Program-made: the position numbers and the translations under genes
Assembly: GCA_018262575.1 (NCBI GenBank)
Contig: JAGSYU010000024.1
Coordinates: 1-32,608, forward strand
Length of the DNA: 32,608 nucleotides
Reading direction: 5' to 3'
Origin: Pseudomonadota bacterium
GTDB lineage: Bacteria; Pseudomonadota; Alphaproteobacteria; Rhizobiales; Pleomorphomonadaceae
Notes under the pieces: generated by a model
Database searches by the model: none
Seen by the model: the letters and a program-made list of their open reading frames with translations, nothing else
What the model was told of the DNA's origin: nothing
Shown here: piece by piece, positions 1 through 8,242 of the stretch
Numbering within the stretch: position 1 is the first letter of the stretch
Layout of the letters: the number at the start of each line of letters is the position of its first letter

Positions 1-137
1 TCGTTGAAGACAAGGCCGCCGGTCAGTCCGGACGCCGGGCTGTAGTCACTGGCGGCCACCAGGATGCTTTTGATCACCCCCGCAGATTCGCCGATCTTCA
101 TGTTCGTCCGACCGTAGAACACCAAGCGAGACAGCAT
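1..137 (-). CDS. BLUF-domain photoreceptor, N-terminal part (cut by window edge)
   Basis: I translated this short stretch by hand; only the first 45 residues are in the window. BLUF proteins bind FAD and sense blue light. The N-terminus reads MLSRLVFYGRTN, then a helix (IKSILVAAS) and GLTGGLVFN. This is the order of a BLUF domain: beta-1 with its conserved Tyr (here Tyr8), helix alpha-1, then the G-[IVL]-T-G-x-L strand. The usual SRRNN before the G-T-G strand, which holds the flavin-contacting Asn, is replaced by SDYSPAS. That is odd and could weaken flavin binding. A GGAG sits 9 nt before the ATG and supports this start. The flavin-contacting Gln and any output domain lie outside the window, so the signalling partner is unknown. 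The family call rests on 45 residues. Confidence 0.62.
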   Translation of the reverse strand, partial: MLSRLVFYGRTNMKIGESAGVIKSILVAASDYSPASGLTGGLVFN

Positions 138-501
138 TCAGCAATGCTCCGGCCATATTGGTCTATTCACGCAGAGGTTATGACTCCACATAACAGACAA
201 ATGGTTAAGGAAGCCGGTGGCCTTGTGGTTTGACTTCGACATTTGCATTCGCCCGATACCGCGCTCAAAGCAAATGCCGGAGTCATGACAACCACGAGTA
301 AGTTTTTGATTCTAGTCGGGCTTTTGAATTTGACATTTGATCTTGAGCTTGATGTCAGCCGGGACTCAAATGTCAAATTCGCTCCAGCAGAAAAACTGTG
401 GTCGACCTGCTGTTGGAGCTAAATGGCGGTTAAGCGGCTTGCAACAAATGTCAATGATCGCATCACCGCCCGCCATGTCGTCGGCTATAGGAAAGGCGGC
501 T
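138..501. other. AT-richer intergenic spacer downstream of purQ
   Basis: These 364 nt lie between the end of purQ and the BLUF gene start, and are visibly less GC-rich than the flanking genes. They hold several ATTTGACA-like words, a perfect 15-bp inverted repeat (listed separately), and a weaker pair ATGACTCC (180-187) / GGAGTCAT (281-288). I find no convincing gene. The only open frames are short, lack a ribosome site and have atypical codon use. The BLUF promoter must lie in the left part. Confidence 0.55.
326..380. repeat. Perfect 15-bp inverted repeat
   Basis: GAATTTGACATTTGA at 326-340 is the exact reverse complement of TCAAATGTCAAATTC at 366-380, with a 25-nt loop. The stem is AT-rich and neither side has a T-run, so it does not look like an intrinsic terminator. 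It could be an operator, a small palindromic repeat element, or the scar of a mobile element. Related words (CAAATGTCAA) occur again near 445. Confidence 0.8.
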
Positions 502-1173
502 TCAGGCGGCGACGGCCTGGACGACGCTCTCGAACAGGCCGCGGCCATCGAGGCCGCCGTGCAGGGCTTCGATCAGGTTTTCCGGATGCGGCATCATGCC
601 CAGCACGTTGCCGGCCTCGTTGAGGATGCCGGCGATGTCGTTGATCGAGCCGTTGGGGTTGGTTCCCTCGGCGTAGCGGAAGGCGACGCGGCCCTCGCCT
701 TCGAGGCGGCCCAGCGTCTCGGGATCGGCGAAGTAGTTGCCGTCATGGTGGGCGACGGGGCAGCGGATCACCTCGCCCCTGGCGTAGGCGCGGGTGAAGT
801 CGGTGGTGTTGTTGGTCACCTCAAGCTTCACTTCCTTGCAGACGAAGCGGAGGTGGGCGTTGCGCATCAGCGCGCCGGGCAACAGGCCGGCTTCGGTCAG
901 GATCTGGAAGCCGTTGCAGACGCCGAGGACACGGACGCCGGCCTTTGCCTTCCTTGCCACGTCGAGCATGGCCGGCGAGCGGGCAGCGATGGCGCCACAG
1001 CGCAGATAGTCGCCATAGGAGAAGCCGCCGGGCAGGACGATCAGGTCGACATCGGGCAGGCTCGCATCCTGATGCCAGACGACGGTCGGCTTGACGCCGG
1101 TTACCGAGTGGAGCGCCTTGACCATGTCGTGGTCGCGGTTGGAGCCGGGAAAGAGGACGACGGCCGAGCGCAT
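502..1173 (-). CDS. purQ: Phosphoribosylformylglycinamidine synthase, glutaminase subunit PurQ
   Basis: PurQ is the class I glutamine amidotransferase subunit of FGAM synthase. It supplies ammonia to PurL for step 4 of de novo purine synthesis. At 223 aa it has normal length for the small-type PurQ. Visible signatures are PGSNRDHD near the N-terminus, [11 protein letters not shown] (48-58), the nucleophile Cys86 in GVCNGFQ, and His196/Glu198 in MPHPEN completing the triad. It is the last gene of the leftward purC-purS-membrane protein-purQ run. In many rhizobial genomes purL follows, but here the next leftward gene is a BLUF protein, so PurL must be encoded elsewhere. The start is the natural N-terminus of the family ([12 protein letters not shown]). 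Confidence 0.97.
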   Translation of the reverse strand: MRSAVVLFPGSNRDHDMVKALHSVTGVKPTVVWHQDASLPDVDLIVLPGGFSYGDYLRCGAIAARSPAMLDVARKAKAGVRVLGVCNGFQILTEAGLLPGALMRNAHLRFVCKEVKLEVTNNTTDFTRAYARGEVIRCPVAHHDGNYFADPETLGRLEGEGRVAFRYAEGTNPNGSINDIAGILNEAGNVLGMMPHPENLIEALHGGLDGRGLFESVVQAVAA

Positions 1174-1193
1174 ATCGTTATCTCCTCGAAAGG

Positions 1194-1313
1194 TCAGGGC
1201 ATCAGGAACAGGACGGCAAAGGCGGCGGCAACGATTGGAATGCCGATGAAGATCGCCGCCTTGACCAGCATGAAGACAATGATCCGGCGCGTGTCATCGG
1301 AGCCATCGTCCAT
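1194..1313 (-). CDS. Small single-pass membrane protein between purS and purQ
   Basis: This is a 39-residue gene. It begins with a short polar head ([10 protein letters not shown]) followed by one hydrophobic span of about 26 residues (roughly 11-37: [14 protein letters not shown], then [12 protein letters not shown]). It starts 7 nt after the purS stop with a GAGG upstream, and ends 20 nt before the purQ start, so it is translated within the purine operon. A small membrane protein at exactly this place is known in Hyphomicrobiales and is annotated as a phosphoribosylformylglycinamidine synthase-associated small membrane protein. Its function is not established. It might tether the PurS/PurQ/PurL complex to the membrane, but that is inference. 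Position, ribosome site and the clean hydrophobic helix make it a real gene in my view. Confidence 0.82.
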   Translation of the reverse strand: MDDGSDDTRRIIVFMLVKAAIFIGIPIVAAAFAVLFLMP

Positions 1314-1320
1314 GCTCGCC

Positions 1321-1563
1321 TCAGCCGAGAATGGCGATGTCGTAGTTTTCGATGACGGTATTGGCGAGCAGCTTGTCGCACATGTCGGCCACTGCCGTCC
1401 GGGCTTTGTCCGGATTTGTTTCGGCGAGGGAGAGGTCGATGATCTTGCCCTGGCGGGCGCCGTCGATGCCGGCAAATCCGAGGCCGCGCAGCGCGCCCTC
1501 GATCGCCTTGCCCTGCGGATCGAGAACGCCCGCCTTGAGGGTGATGGTGACGCGCACTTTCAT
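1321..1563 (-). CDS. purS: Phosphoribosylformylglycinamidine synthase subunit PurS
   Basis: PurS is the small structural subunit that bridges PurQ and small-type PurL in FGAM synthase. I take the start as MKVRVTITLKAGVLDPQG, giving 80 aa, the normal family size. A longer frame opens at 1620 but would add a non-conserved head and run through the purC-purS hairpin. Family features visible are K-x-G-V-L-D-P-Q-G-x-A-I near residues 9-20 and the ending VIENYDIAIL. The ribosome site is weak (a GGGG about 8 nt upstream). The gene lies downstream of purC, and 7 nt separate its stop from the small membrane protein. Confidence 0.95.
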   Translation of the reverse strand: MKVRVTITLKAGVLDPQGKAIEGALRGLGFAGIDGARQGKIIDLSLAETNPDKARTAVADMCDKLLANTVIENYDIAILG

Positions 1564-1583
1564 GGCCGTACCCCGAAAATGAA

Positions 1584-1610
1584 GAACGCCGGGGGAATAA
1601 CCCGGCGTTC
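1584..1610 (-). terminator. Hairpin between purC and purS
   Basis: GAACGCCGGG (1584-1593) pairs perfectly with CCCGGCGTTC (1601-1610) around a 7-nt loop. Read leftward it is followed by a T-rich but broken tract (TTCATTTTC). It could be a leaky terminator or attenuator, or a processing or stability stem that sets the purC to purS/purQ ratio. Confidence 0.5.
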
Positions 1611-1691
1611 TCGAATTCACAAGTCGGTTTTCGCGCCGTCGCGGTGGTTGGGGCGCCGCTTGGCGCGGCGCCGACCGTTAGTTCACCAGCG

Positions 1692-2456
1692 TCACTTCAC
1701 CAATGTCGGGCCGATGGGCCGCGTCTGCTCGGATTCGTTGAGGATGCCGAGGCGCCGGGCCACTTCCGTGTAGCTCTCGACGAGGCCGCCCATATCCTTG
1801 CGGAAACGGTCCTTGTCGAGGCGGTTGCCGGTGGCGATGTCCCACAGACGGCAGCTGTCGGGGCTGATCTCGTCGGCGACGACGATGCGCATCATGTCGC
1901 CTTCCCACAGGCGGCCGCATTCCATCTTGAAGTCGACGAGACGGATGCCGACACCGAGGAACAGACCGGCCAGGAAGTCGTTGACACGGATGGCCAGCGC
2001 CATGATGTCATCGATTTCCTGCGGCGAAGCCCAACCAAAGGCGGTGATGTGCTCCTCAGAGACCATCGGGTCCTTGAGTTCATCGCTCTTGAAATAGAAC
2101 TCGATGATCGAGCGCGGCAGCTGCGTGCCCTCCTCGATGCCGAGTCGCGTGGCGATCGAGCCGGCGGCGACGTTGCGCACCACCACCTCAAGGGGAATGA
2201 TCTCCACCTCGCGGATCAGCTGCTCGCGCATGTTGAGCCGACGGATAAAATGGGTGGGAATGCCCATGTTATTGAGATGGGTGAAGAGAAATTCCGAAAT
2301 CCGGTTGTTCAGAACACCCTTGCCGTCGATGATCTCGTGCTTCTTGGCATTGAACGCCGTGGCGTCGTCCTTGAAGTGCTGAATCAATGTACCCGGCTCG
2401 GGACCTTCGTACAGGATCTTGGCCTTGCCTTCGTAGATACGCCGACGGCGGTTCAT
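1692..2456 (-). CDS. purC: Phosphoribosylaminoimidazole-succinocarboxamide synthase PurC
   Basis: PurC (SAICAR synthetase) joins CAIR and aspartate using ATP in purine synthesis. The chosen start gives 254 aa beginning [18 protein letters not shown], which is how the alphaproteobacterial family starts. The longer frame from 2516 adds 20 residues without similarity. Visible hallmarks are [15 protein letters not shown], the G-V-L-N-N-R-I-S-E motif, E-V-V-V-R-N-x-A-A-G-S, and D-F-K-x-E near residue 178, followed by [13 protein letters not shown], the nucleotide and substrate binding region. It is the first gene of the leftward pur run. No good Shine-Dalgarno lies directly ahead of the chosen start, which is the one weak point. 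Confidence 0.95.
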   Translation of the reverse strand: MNRRRRIYEGKAKILYEGPEPGTLIQHFKDDATAFNAKKHEIIDGKGVLNNRISEFLFTHLNNMGIPTHFIRRLNMREQLIREVEIIPLEVVVRNVAAGSIATRLGIEEGTQLPRSIIEFYFKSDELKDPMVSEEHITAFGWASPQEIDDIMALAIRVNDFLAGLFLGVGIRLVDFKMECGRLWEGDMMRIVVADEISPDSCRLWDIATGNRLDKDRFRKDMGGLVESYTEVARRLGILNESEQTRPIGPTLVK

Positions 2457-2840
2457 GGGAATATACCGTGGTCTGTTGATGAAATCCATGAGGCCGGGGC
2501 TCCGCGTCCGAATCATTACATTAGCCCGCTTGTCGCCTCGGCGGGAGTTCAGGATGCGTCAACACCATGACTGGCGTGCGAAACGTCGGCCAGCGTGGAC
2601 ACATTCTAAGCACAGAAAGCGGGCGAACTGACGTCCGCCCGCTCCCTCGCCTAAGCCGCACACTAGCCGATCGGGTCCTGGATAACAATCCCGTCGCGTC
2701 GCAATTTCGCGTAGTGGTCATTCCTTAACTCTGATGGTTGTTTACCGACTTCTGTCCAAGTTGATCACAGGGCCGTGAAAGCATATATTCAAAGGGCGGA
2801 GAGTGTTTGAGCTTTTGCCTTTCAGAGAAAGGAGGTTCGG
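2457..2840. other. Divergent intergenic region between purC and the DUF1476 gene
   Basis: This 384-nt stretch must contain the leftward purC promoter and the rightward DUF1476 promoter (listed separately). It also holds a stem, AGCGGGCG (2618-2625) with CGCCCGCT (2636-2643), around a 10-nt loop. No T-run follows the stem, so it is a possible regulatory stem rather than a terminator. I see no gene here. Confidence 0.5.
2761..2789 (+). promoter_or_regulatory. Sigma-70-type promoter for the DUF1476 gene
   Basis: TTGATC (2761-2766) and TATATT (2784-2789) are separated by 17 nt, close to the vegetative consensus. They sit about 50 nt before the start codon of the rightward gene. A near-perfect ribosome site, AAAGGAGG (2828-2835), lies 5 nt before the ATG at 2841. 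Both signals suggest strong expression. Confidence 0.6.
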
Positions 2841-3224
2841 ATGTCCACGACTTGGAGCCGAAGCCTACCTTTGTCGGGCGAAAGTGGCCATAACGGTACC
2901 ATCGCAGTCTTCGATAACCGTGAAAAAGCGTTCGAGATCAAGTTCGCCCGCGAAGAGGAGCTGAAGTTTCGCGCCACGGCGCGTCGCAACAAGCTCATCG
3001 GCCTGTGGGCGGCGCGCAAATTGGGGATGGGCGATCCCGAGGCGGCCGACTATGCTCGGGCCGTCGTCTTTGCGGATCTCAACCGGGTCGGCGGCCGTGA
3101 CGTTTCCGCCAAGCTGGCGGATGATCTCGCGACCGCTGGTGTTGCCGTGACGGACGACGAGATACAGGCGGCGATGCGCGACTTCATGGCGCTCGCCGAA
3201 CTTGAGATCAGGACCGAACCCTGA
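2841..3224 (+). CDS. DUF1476 family protein, likely ATP synthase zeta-type inhibitor
   Basis: The protein is 127 aa and matches DUF1476. In Paracoccus denitrificans this family is the zeta subunit, which blocks reverse rotation of the F1-ATPase. The family core begins at about residue 24 (VFDNREKAFE). It continues through the charged helix KFAREEELKFRATARRN and LIGLWAARKLG, and ends with a helical C-terminal domain. The first ~23 residues (MSTTWSRSLPLSG...) go beyond the usual start of the family. The perfect AAAGGAGG ribosome site in front of this ATG still supports it, and there is no other in-frame ATG nearby. In zeta the N-terminus is the inhibitory part, so this extension may matter. The aldolase gene follows 19 nt later and may be cotranscribed. 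Confidence 0.88.
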   Translation: MSTTWSRSLPLSGESGHNGTIAVFDNREKAFEIKFAREEELKFRATARRNKLIGLWAARKLGMGDPEAADYARAVVFADLNRVGGRDVSAKLADDLATAGVAVTDDEIQAAMRDFMALAELEIRTEP

Positions 3225-3243
3225 TCCGTCCGAAAGGAAGCCG

Positions 3244-4017
3244 ATGGAACGTCCGTCTCTGCGCGCCGCTCTCGCCGACGCTCGCCCGCTCAGGGTTGGC
3301 TGGTCGTGTCTGCCCGATCCGCTGGCCAGCGAGACCATGGTTCGTGCCGGCTTCGAGGCGGTGCTGATCGACCTGCAGCACGGCGTGATCGACATGGGCG
3401 TTGCGCCGGCCATGCTGGCCGCCATCCGCGCCGCTGGCGGCTTTGCGCTCGCTCGCATTCCGGTCGGCGAATACCAGTCGGCGTCCCGCCTTCTTGATTG
3501 GGGTGCCGACATGGTGGTGGCGCCGATGATCGAGACGGTGGACGATGCGCGTGCCTTCGCCTCCTTCATGAAATACCCGCCGGACGGCCTGCGATCTTAT
3601 GGACCGGCCCGCGCCGTGCAGCTGTCGGGTCTGTCGGCCGACGCCTACCGCACGTCGGCCAATGGGTCGACGCTGGCGATCGTGATGATCGAAACGCGCT
3701 CGGCGCTTGCCAATCTCGATGCCATCCTGGCGGTGCCGGGCATCGACGGCGTGTTCGTCGGTCCCTATGACCTGTCGATCGCGCTGTCTGCCGATGGCGA
3801 GCCGGGCCTCGACCGGCCCGACACCATTGCGGCCATGGAACGGGTGGCGCGGCGGACGAAGGCGGCTGGCAAGGTGTGCGGCGCCTTCGGAGCCAACGCG
3901 GCCTTGGTGCGTCGCTATCTCGAGGCCGGCTTCACCTTTGTCACGCTGTCGACCGACATGGACCTGATCGCCGGGGCGGTGAAGACGGCGATCGCCGAGG
4001 TCGAGAGCGAGGACTGA
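3244..4017 (+). CDS. HpcH/HpaI family class II aldolase
   Basis: This 257-aa protein belongs to the HpcH/HpaI aldolase / citrate lyase beta family, metal-dependent enzymes that split 2-keto-3-deoxy or 4-hydroxy-2-oxo acids, releasing pyruvate or a related oxoacid. The active-site pattern aligns with E. coli HpcH: His46 (DLQHG), Arg71 (ARIPVG), and the metal ligands Glu150 (VMIET) and Asp176 (GPYDLS). The residue before the catalytic His is usually Glu (x-E-H) and is Gln45 here, so substrate preference could differ. The start at 3244 has AAGGAAG about 6 nt upstream; a longer frame from 3202 overlaps DUF1476 and is less likely. The neighbours give no pathway hint, so the substrate cannot be told. 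The gene converges with the hydrolase gene, 9 nt away. Confidence 0.88.
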   Translation: MERPSLRAALADARPLRVGWSCLPDPLASETMVRAGFEAVLIDLQHGVIDMGVAPAMLAAIRAAGGFALARIPVGEYQSASRLLDWGADMVVAPMIETVDDARAFASFMKYPPDGLRSYGPARAVQLSGLSADAYRTSANGSTLAIVMIETRSALANLDAILAVPGIDGVFVGPYDLSIALSADGEPGLDRPDTIAAMERVARRTKAAGKVCGAFGANAALVRRYLEAGFTFVTLSTDMDLIAGAVKTAIAEVESED

Positions 4018-4026
4018 GCCGGGCGG

Positions 4027-4587
4027 TCAGGACGCCGCCGGTGCGCTGACGCGCTTCAGCAGCATCGCAAAACGCGTCAGCCCCTCCGGCCACGGACCGT
4101 ACCCGTTGTCGCCATTGATATGTCCGGCAGATCCGGCGTCGACGAAGTCCGAGCCCCAGCTGGCGGCGTATTCGTCCGCGCGCTCGAAGGCGCAATAGGG
4201 ATCGTCGCGGCTGGCCACCAGCATTGAGGGAAACGGCAAGGGATCGGTGGAGAGGCCGGCGAAGCTGGCGATCTCCGGCGCTTCGAGCCGGTCGACATCG
4301 GGCAGGGCGACCAGAAAGGCGGCCGCCACCTTACGGCCGACGTAAGGCGCGGCGTGGATCACCGTGGCGACGCCGAGCGAATGGGCGACCAGCACCACCG
4401 GCCGGCTCGCCTTGCCGACGGCGATGCCCAGCGCCGATACCCAGGCGTCGCGGTCCGGGTGGGCCCAGTCGCGCTGGGTGACGCGGCGCGCCGTCGGCAG
4501 GCGCTTTTCCCAGCGGCTCTGCCAGTGATCGGGGCCGGAATTGTTCCAGCCGGGAACGATGAGGATGTCGCATTCCGAGGTCTTCAT
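4027..4587 (-). CDS. RBBP9/YdeN-type alpha/beta hydrolase
   Basis: This 186-aa serine hydrolase belongs to the RBBP9/YdeN family of small alpha/beta hydrolases. It opens with IVPGWNNSGPDHWQSRW, the family's oxyanion-side signature. The nucleophile is Ser70 in AHSLG, the acid is Asp128 or Asp129 in SRDDPY, and the base is His156 in GHING. The protein is cytoplasmic with no signal peptide. Substrates of this family are mostly unknown; some act as esterases. The gene is leftward and converges with the aldolase. The starts MKTSECDILIVPG fit the family well. Confidence 0.9.
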   Translation of the reverse strand: MKTSECDILIVPGWNNSGPDHWQSRWEKRLPTARRVTQRDWAHPDRDAWVSALGIAVGKASRPVVLVAHSLGVATVIHAAPYVGRKVAAAFLVALPDVDRLEAPEIASFAGLSTDPLPFPSMLVASRDDPYCAFERADEYAASWGSDFVDAGSAGHINGDNGYGPWPEGLTRFAMLLKRVSAPAAS

Positions 4588-4903
4588 GCAGGGAACTTGA
4601 CCGGGAATCCGTTGGAAAGCAAGGCAGCTACGTCGGCGCCCTCAGGCCTGAGAGCGCTTTGCCTGCGCACCAAACCCCACCGGTCCCAAGGCCGCGGCGG
4701 CCTTCTGTTCATGTAGAGAGTCAGGTCGCGATGATGAGTCGGATCAATGCCTTGCCGACGAAAATTGCGATGGCTGGGCGGCGCGCTGAGACGCTGATTC
4801 ATGTCCTTGCCACATGAGGCCCGCCGGCACGAAAATGGCCGGGCAGGTCTGCCGCCCGGCCATCTTCAAGTTCTGATTCAGGAAGAGCGCCGCCGCCCGC
4901 CGC
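4588..4903. other. Intergenic region between hydrolase and purB
   Basis: These 316 nt hold the purB terminator (listed separately) and presumably the promoter of the leftward hydrolase. I also see a perfect 12-bp palindrome CTCAGGCCTGAG (4639-4650) and a 7-bp stem AAGGCCG/CGGCCTT with a 3-nt loop (about 4688-4704). No gene is convincing. I checked for a tRNA fold around 4600-4720 and found none. Confidence 0.5.
4829..4863 (-). terminator. Intrinsic terminator of purB
   Basis: Read leftward, ATGGCCGGGC (4863-4854) pairs perfectly with GCCCGGCCAT (4844-4835) around a 9-nt loop, and the stem runs into TTTT. It lies about 40 nt beyond the purB stop. Confidence 0.8.
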
Positions 4904-6229
<1,326 letters not shown>

Positions 6230-6317
6230 GGCTCGGCCTTCTCAAAGGGAGGGGATGCCGCGCGGTTTAGCAGGAAGGGGATGCGGGCTCAACCGCAGAG
6301 GCCACCGGACGCCATTA

Positions 6318-6385
6318 AGACCGTTTGGAACGTCGCGCCCGGAGCATTCGCTCACGGTCGTCGGAGTGGACTGTCCAAACGGTCT
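6318..6385. repeat. 68-bp palindromic intergenic element
   Basis: AGACCGTTTGGA (6318-6329) is perfectly inverted as TCCAAACGGTCT (6374-6385), with 44 nt between. The element starts 1 nt beyond the flavin reductase stop. It lacks a T-run, so it is not a standard terminator. The size and terminal inversion resemble dispersed palindromic elements of rhizobia (RIME or REP-like), but only one copy is in this window. Confidence 0.7.
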
Positions 6386-6386
6386 C

Positions 6387-6947
6387 TCAGGCCTCGCCAT
6401 AGTGGCGGTCGTGATAGATCAGCACTTCCTTGGCGCCATCGGGATCGCGCGGCTTGGTCTGGGTGGCGACCACCGTTCCGAAGTAGACGATGTGCGAGCC
6501 GACGTTCTGGCTGGACAATAGCTGGCAGTCGAGCGCCATGACGGCGTCCTTCAGCACCGGTGAGCCGGTGGAAAGCACAGTCCAGTCGCCATGACGAAAG
6601 CGATCTTCCAGATGCAGGCCGGTCCGGCCAGCGAAAATGTTGGCCAGCGTCACTGCATCTTTCGGTAGCAGATTGATCGAGAACTGAGCATTTTCTTGCA
6701 TTAGTCTATTTTGCGGGCTCTTGCTGTTGAGGCAGACCAGCACGGTGGGCGGATCGTCGGATACCGAGGCGACAGCCGTGGCTGTAAAGCCCGCTTTTCC
6801 GGCCTGACCGGCGGTCGCCACGATGCTGACGCCCGATGGAAGACGGGCGATGGCGTCGCGAAATGCCTCGCCAGTAGCCAGCGGCAGGGCGGCCGTGGCG
6901 CTTTCCTGCCCTGCGATGTTGCGATCGGCTGTTCTGTCGGCTGCCAT
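6387..6947 (-). CDS. HpaC/RutF-like flavin reductase
   Basis: This 186-aa protein belongs to the FMN-binding flavin reductase family (HpaC, HsaB, RutF). These reduce FMN or FAD with NAD(P)H and feed free reduced flavin to a partner monooxygenase. It shows FRDAIARLPSGVSIVAT, then GFTATAVASVSDDPPTVLVC, FSINLL, the NVGSHIVYFG motif in the form used by HpaC, and a C-terminal YHDRHY. The first ~25 residues are low-complexity and may be disordered. No flavin-dependent oxygenase lies in the window, so the partner is unknown. A GAGAAG before the ATG supports the start. The gene is divergent from livH and runs toward purB. Confidence 0.88.
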   Translation of the reverse strand: MAADRTADRNIAGQESATAALPLATGEAFRDAIARLPSGVSIVATAGQAGKAGFTATAVASVSDDPPTVLVCLNSKSPQNRLMQENAQFSINLLPKDAVTLANIFAGRTGLHLEDRFRHGDWTVLSTGSPVLKDAVMALDCQLLSSQNVGSHIVYFGTVVATQTKPRDPDGAKEVLIYHDRHYGEA

Positions 6948-7319
6948 TCTTGCTTCTCGCTAAGCGAATCCATTGTTCTCGCTAGGCTTATCACGAACAC
7001 CGCGGTGGGCGGACCCCCATATTGCGACCACTTTGAAAACGGCAAACTTCTTGCATGGAGGCTGCTGAACAGGGCTGGAACTCTGATCGTTCCTTTCCGA
7101 ACATTGCGCTTAATTCACCACAGGACGGGGGCAAAGCGGTCTTATTCTCCAGGTTCAGGCAGACTTGCGCTCGATTAATCCCTCGGGGAAATCCGTACGG
7201 ATTAACAAGTAGGCTCAGTTGTCTTGATCCATCGATGCTGTTAATGGAATCCATAACGCCCACGAATGAAGCAGCTAAAAATGCTGCCGCTGGGGGCGAC
7301 TGCAGGGGGTCTCAATTTC
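6948..7319. promoter_or_regulatory. Divergent control region between flavin reductase and livH
   Basis: These 372 nt are less GC-rich than the genes around them and must contain both promoters. They hold a perfect 14-bp palindrome AATCCGTACGGATT (7190-7203), preceded by the 8-bp palindrome GATTAATC (7173-7180). This is a plausible operator about 120 nt before livH. I found no clear sigma-54 site. A short open frame runs into livH from 7266, but the family start is at 7320. I see no separate gene. Confidence 0.45.
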
Positions 7320-8240
<921 letters not shown>

Positions 8241-8242
8241 TC

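Noticed and set aside
167-376. Leftward 69-codon frame in the spacer after purQ
   Set aside because: It has no ribosome site and no recognisable motif, and it overlaps one arm of the inverted repeat. Kept only as part of the spacer.
4600-4720. Possible tRNA or structured RNA in the gap before the hydrolase gene
   Set aside because: I found no cloverleaf, no T-loop consensus and no CCA end; only short palindromes are present.
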